DNA from: an uncultured Lachnospiraceae bacterium
GTDB taxonomy: Bacteria > Bacillota > Clostridia > Lachnospirales > Lachnospiraceae
Length of the DNA: 6,890 nucleotides
Direction: 5' to 3'
Assembly: GCA_905209865.1 (NCBI GenBank)
Contig: CAJLUP010000094.1
Coordinates: 1-6,890, forward strand
The position numbers and the translations under genes were made by a program. Positions 6,668 to 6,890 of this stretch are shown one piece after another; positions within the stretch are counted from its first letter, which is position 1; every line of letters begins with the position of its first letter. A model generated the notes under the pieces. It ran no database searches. It was given only the letters and a program-made list of their open reading frames with translations, and was not told the DNA's origin.

Positions 6668-6675
6668 CCTTCGTT

Positions 6676-6890
6676 TCAATCCTCCCATTTATCAGAAAGA
6701 TTATTGATCTGTGATTCAAATTTTGCCTTATCTTTATTCGAAAGTCCTTCATTTTTATAAATAATATCAAGCAGCCGTTTTCCTGCTGCCACAAGACGTT
6801 CGAATGCAAAATCCGCTTTTCTGCGCGCCGCTTTTCTTGCCCTGACCGGAACTCGTACGCCTTCATTTACAATCTCATTTTTCAAAAGAT
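6676..6890 (-). CDS. small basic protein, 5' end at or beyond the window edge
   Basis: An open frame that ends with TGA at 6676 and stays open to the right edge. The only candidate start visible is a TTG at 6885, which would give 69 residues; otherwise this is the C-terminal part of a longer protein. It is rich in basic residues (16 Lys/Arg in 69), especially an arginine/lysine cluster at about 11-23 (counted from the TTG), followed by a predicted helix (about 24-44) and an acidic end, KWED. There is no membrane segment and no motif I recognise. The basic cluster could suit nucleic acid contact, but that is a guess. It lies about 138 bases upstream of sigG on the same strand. A rival frame (6866-6582) lacks a ribosome binding site and is less protein-like. 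Confidence 0.5.
   Translation of the reverse strand, partial: LLKNEIVNEGVRVPVRARKAARRKADFAFERLVAAGKRLLDIIYKNEGLSNKDKAKFESQINNLSDKWED

Noticed and set aside
6544..6687. 10-base direct repeat AATCCTCCCA at 6544-6553 and 6678-6687
   Set aside because: One copy is the sigG ribosome binding site and the other is the last codons of the upstream ORF. Similarity to the ribosome binding consensus makes chance likely, and no start follows the second copy.
6582..6866. 94-residue minus-strand open frame upstream of sigG
   Set aside because: Its ATG lacks a ribosome binding site, it overlaps the more protein-like basic ORF in another frame, and it runs through the inverted repeat toward sigG. Its residue pattern looks random.

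Overview
The window reads as ordinary chromosome from a low-to-moderate GC, endospore-forming Firmicute, most likely a clostridial anaerobe of the Lachnospiraceae type. That placement is inference from three things: a clear sporulation sigma factor (sigma-G), the pth-mfd pair, and strong AGGAGG-type ribosome binding sites. No rRNA, tRNA, CRISPR array, insertion sequence or phage gene was seen.

Layout. Positions 1-111 are a short spacer after mfd on the minus strand, holding only a weak promoter-like sequence for something beyond the left edge. From 4044 down to 112 lies a two-gene minus-strand operon, pth (peptidyl-tRNA hydrolase) and mfd (transcription-repair coupling factor), separated by 3 bases and driven by a good sigma-A-type promoter. 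The 150-base spacer 4045-4194 is divergent. Its other half holds a textbook-looking sigma-E (mother-cell sporulation) promoter, followed by a plus-strand gene (4195-4629) for a small membrane-anchored protein that resembles a degenerate FMN-binding domain. That gene ends in a terminator that works on paper in both directions and also closes the converging minus-strand unit.

On the right, still on the minus strand, are sigG (6537 or 6540 down to 5755), then a HAD-family phosphatase (5633-4962) with its own sigma-A-type promoter, overlapped by 4 bases with a small, extremely acidic protein of unknown function (4965-4702). The right edge holds the 3' end, or nearly the whole, of a small basic protein gene (6890-6676) upstream of sigG.

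Functionally the window mixes housekeeping (tRNA recycling, DNA repair, phosphatase) with sporulation (sigma-G, and a gene predicted to be under sigma-E). No new multi-gene system is evident. The most useful leads are the predicted sigma-E control of the FMN-binding-like membrane protein, the acidic partner of the phosphatase, and the structured region upstream of sigG.
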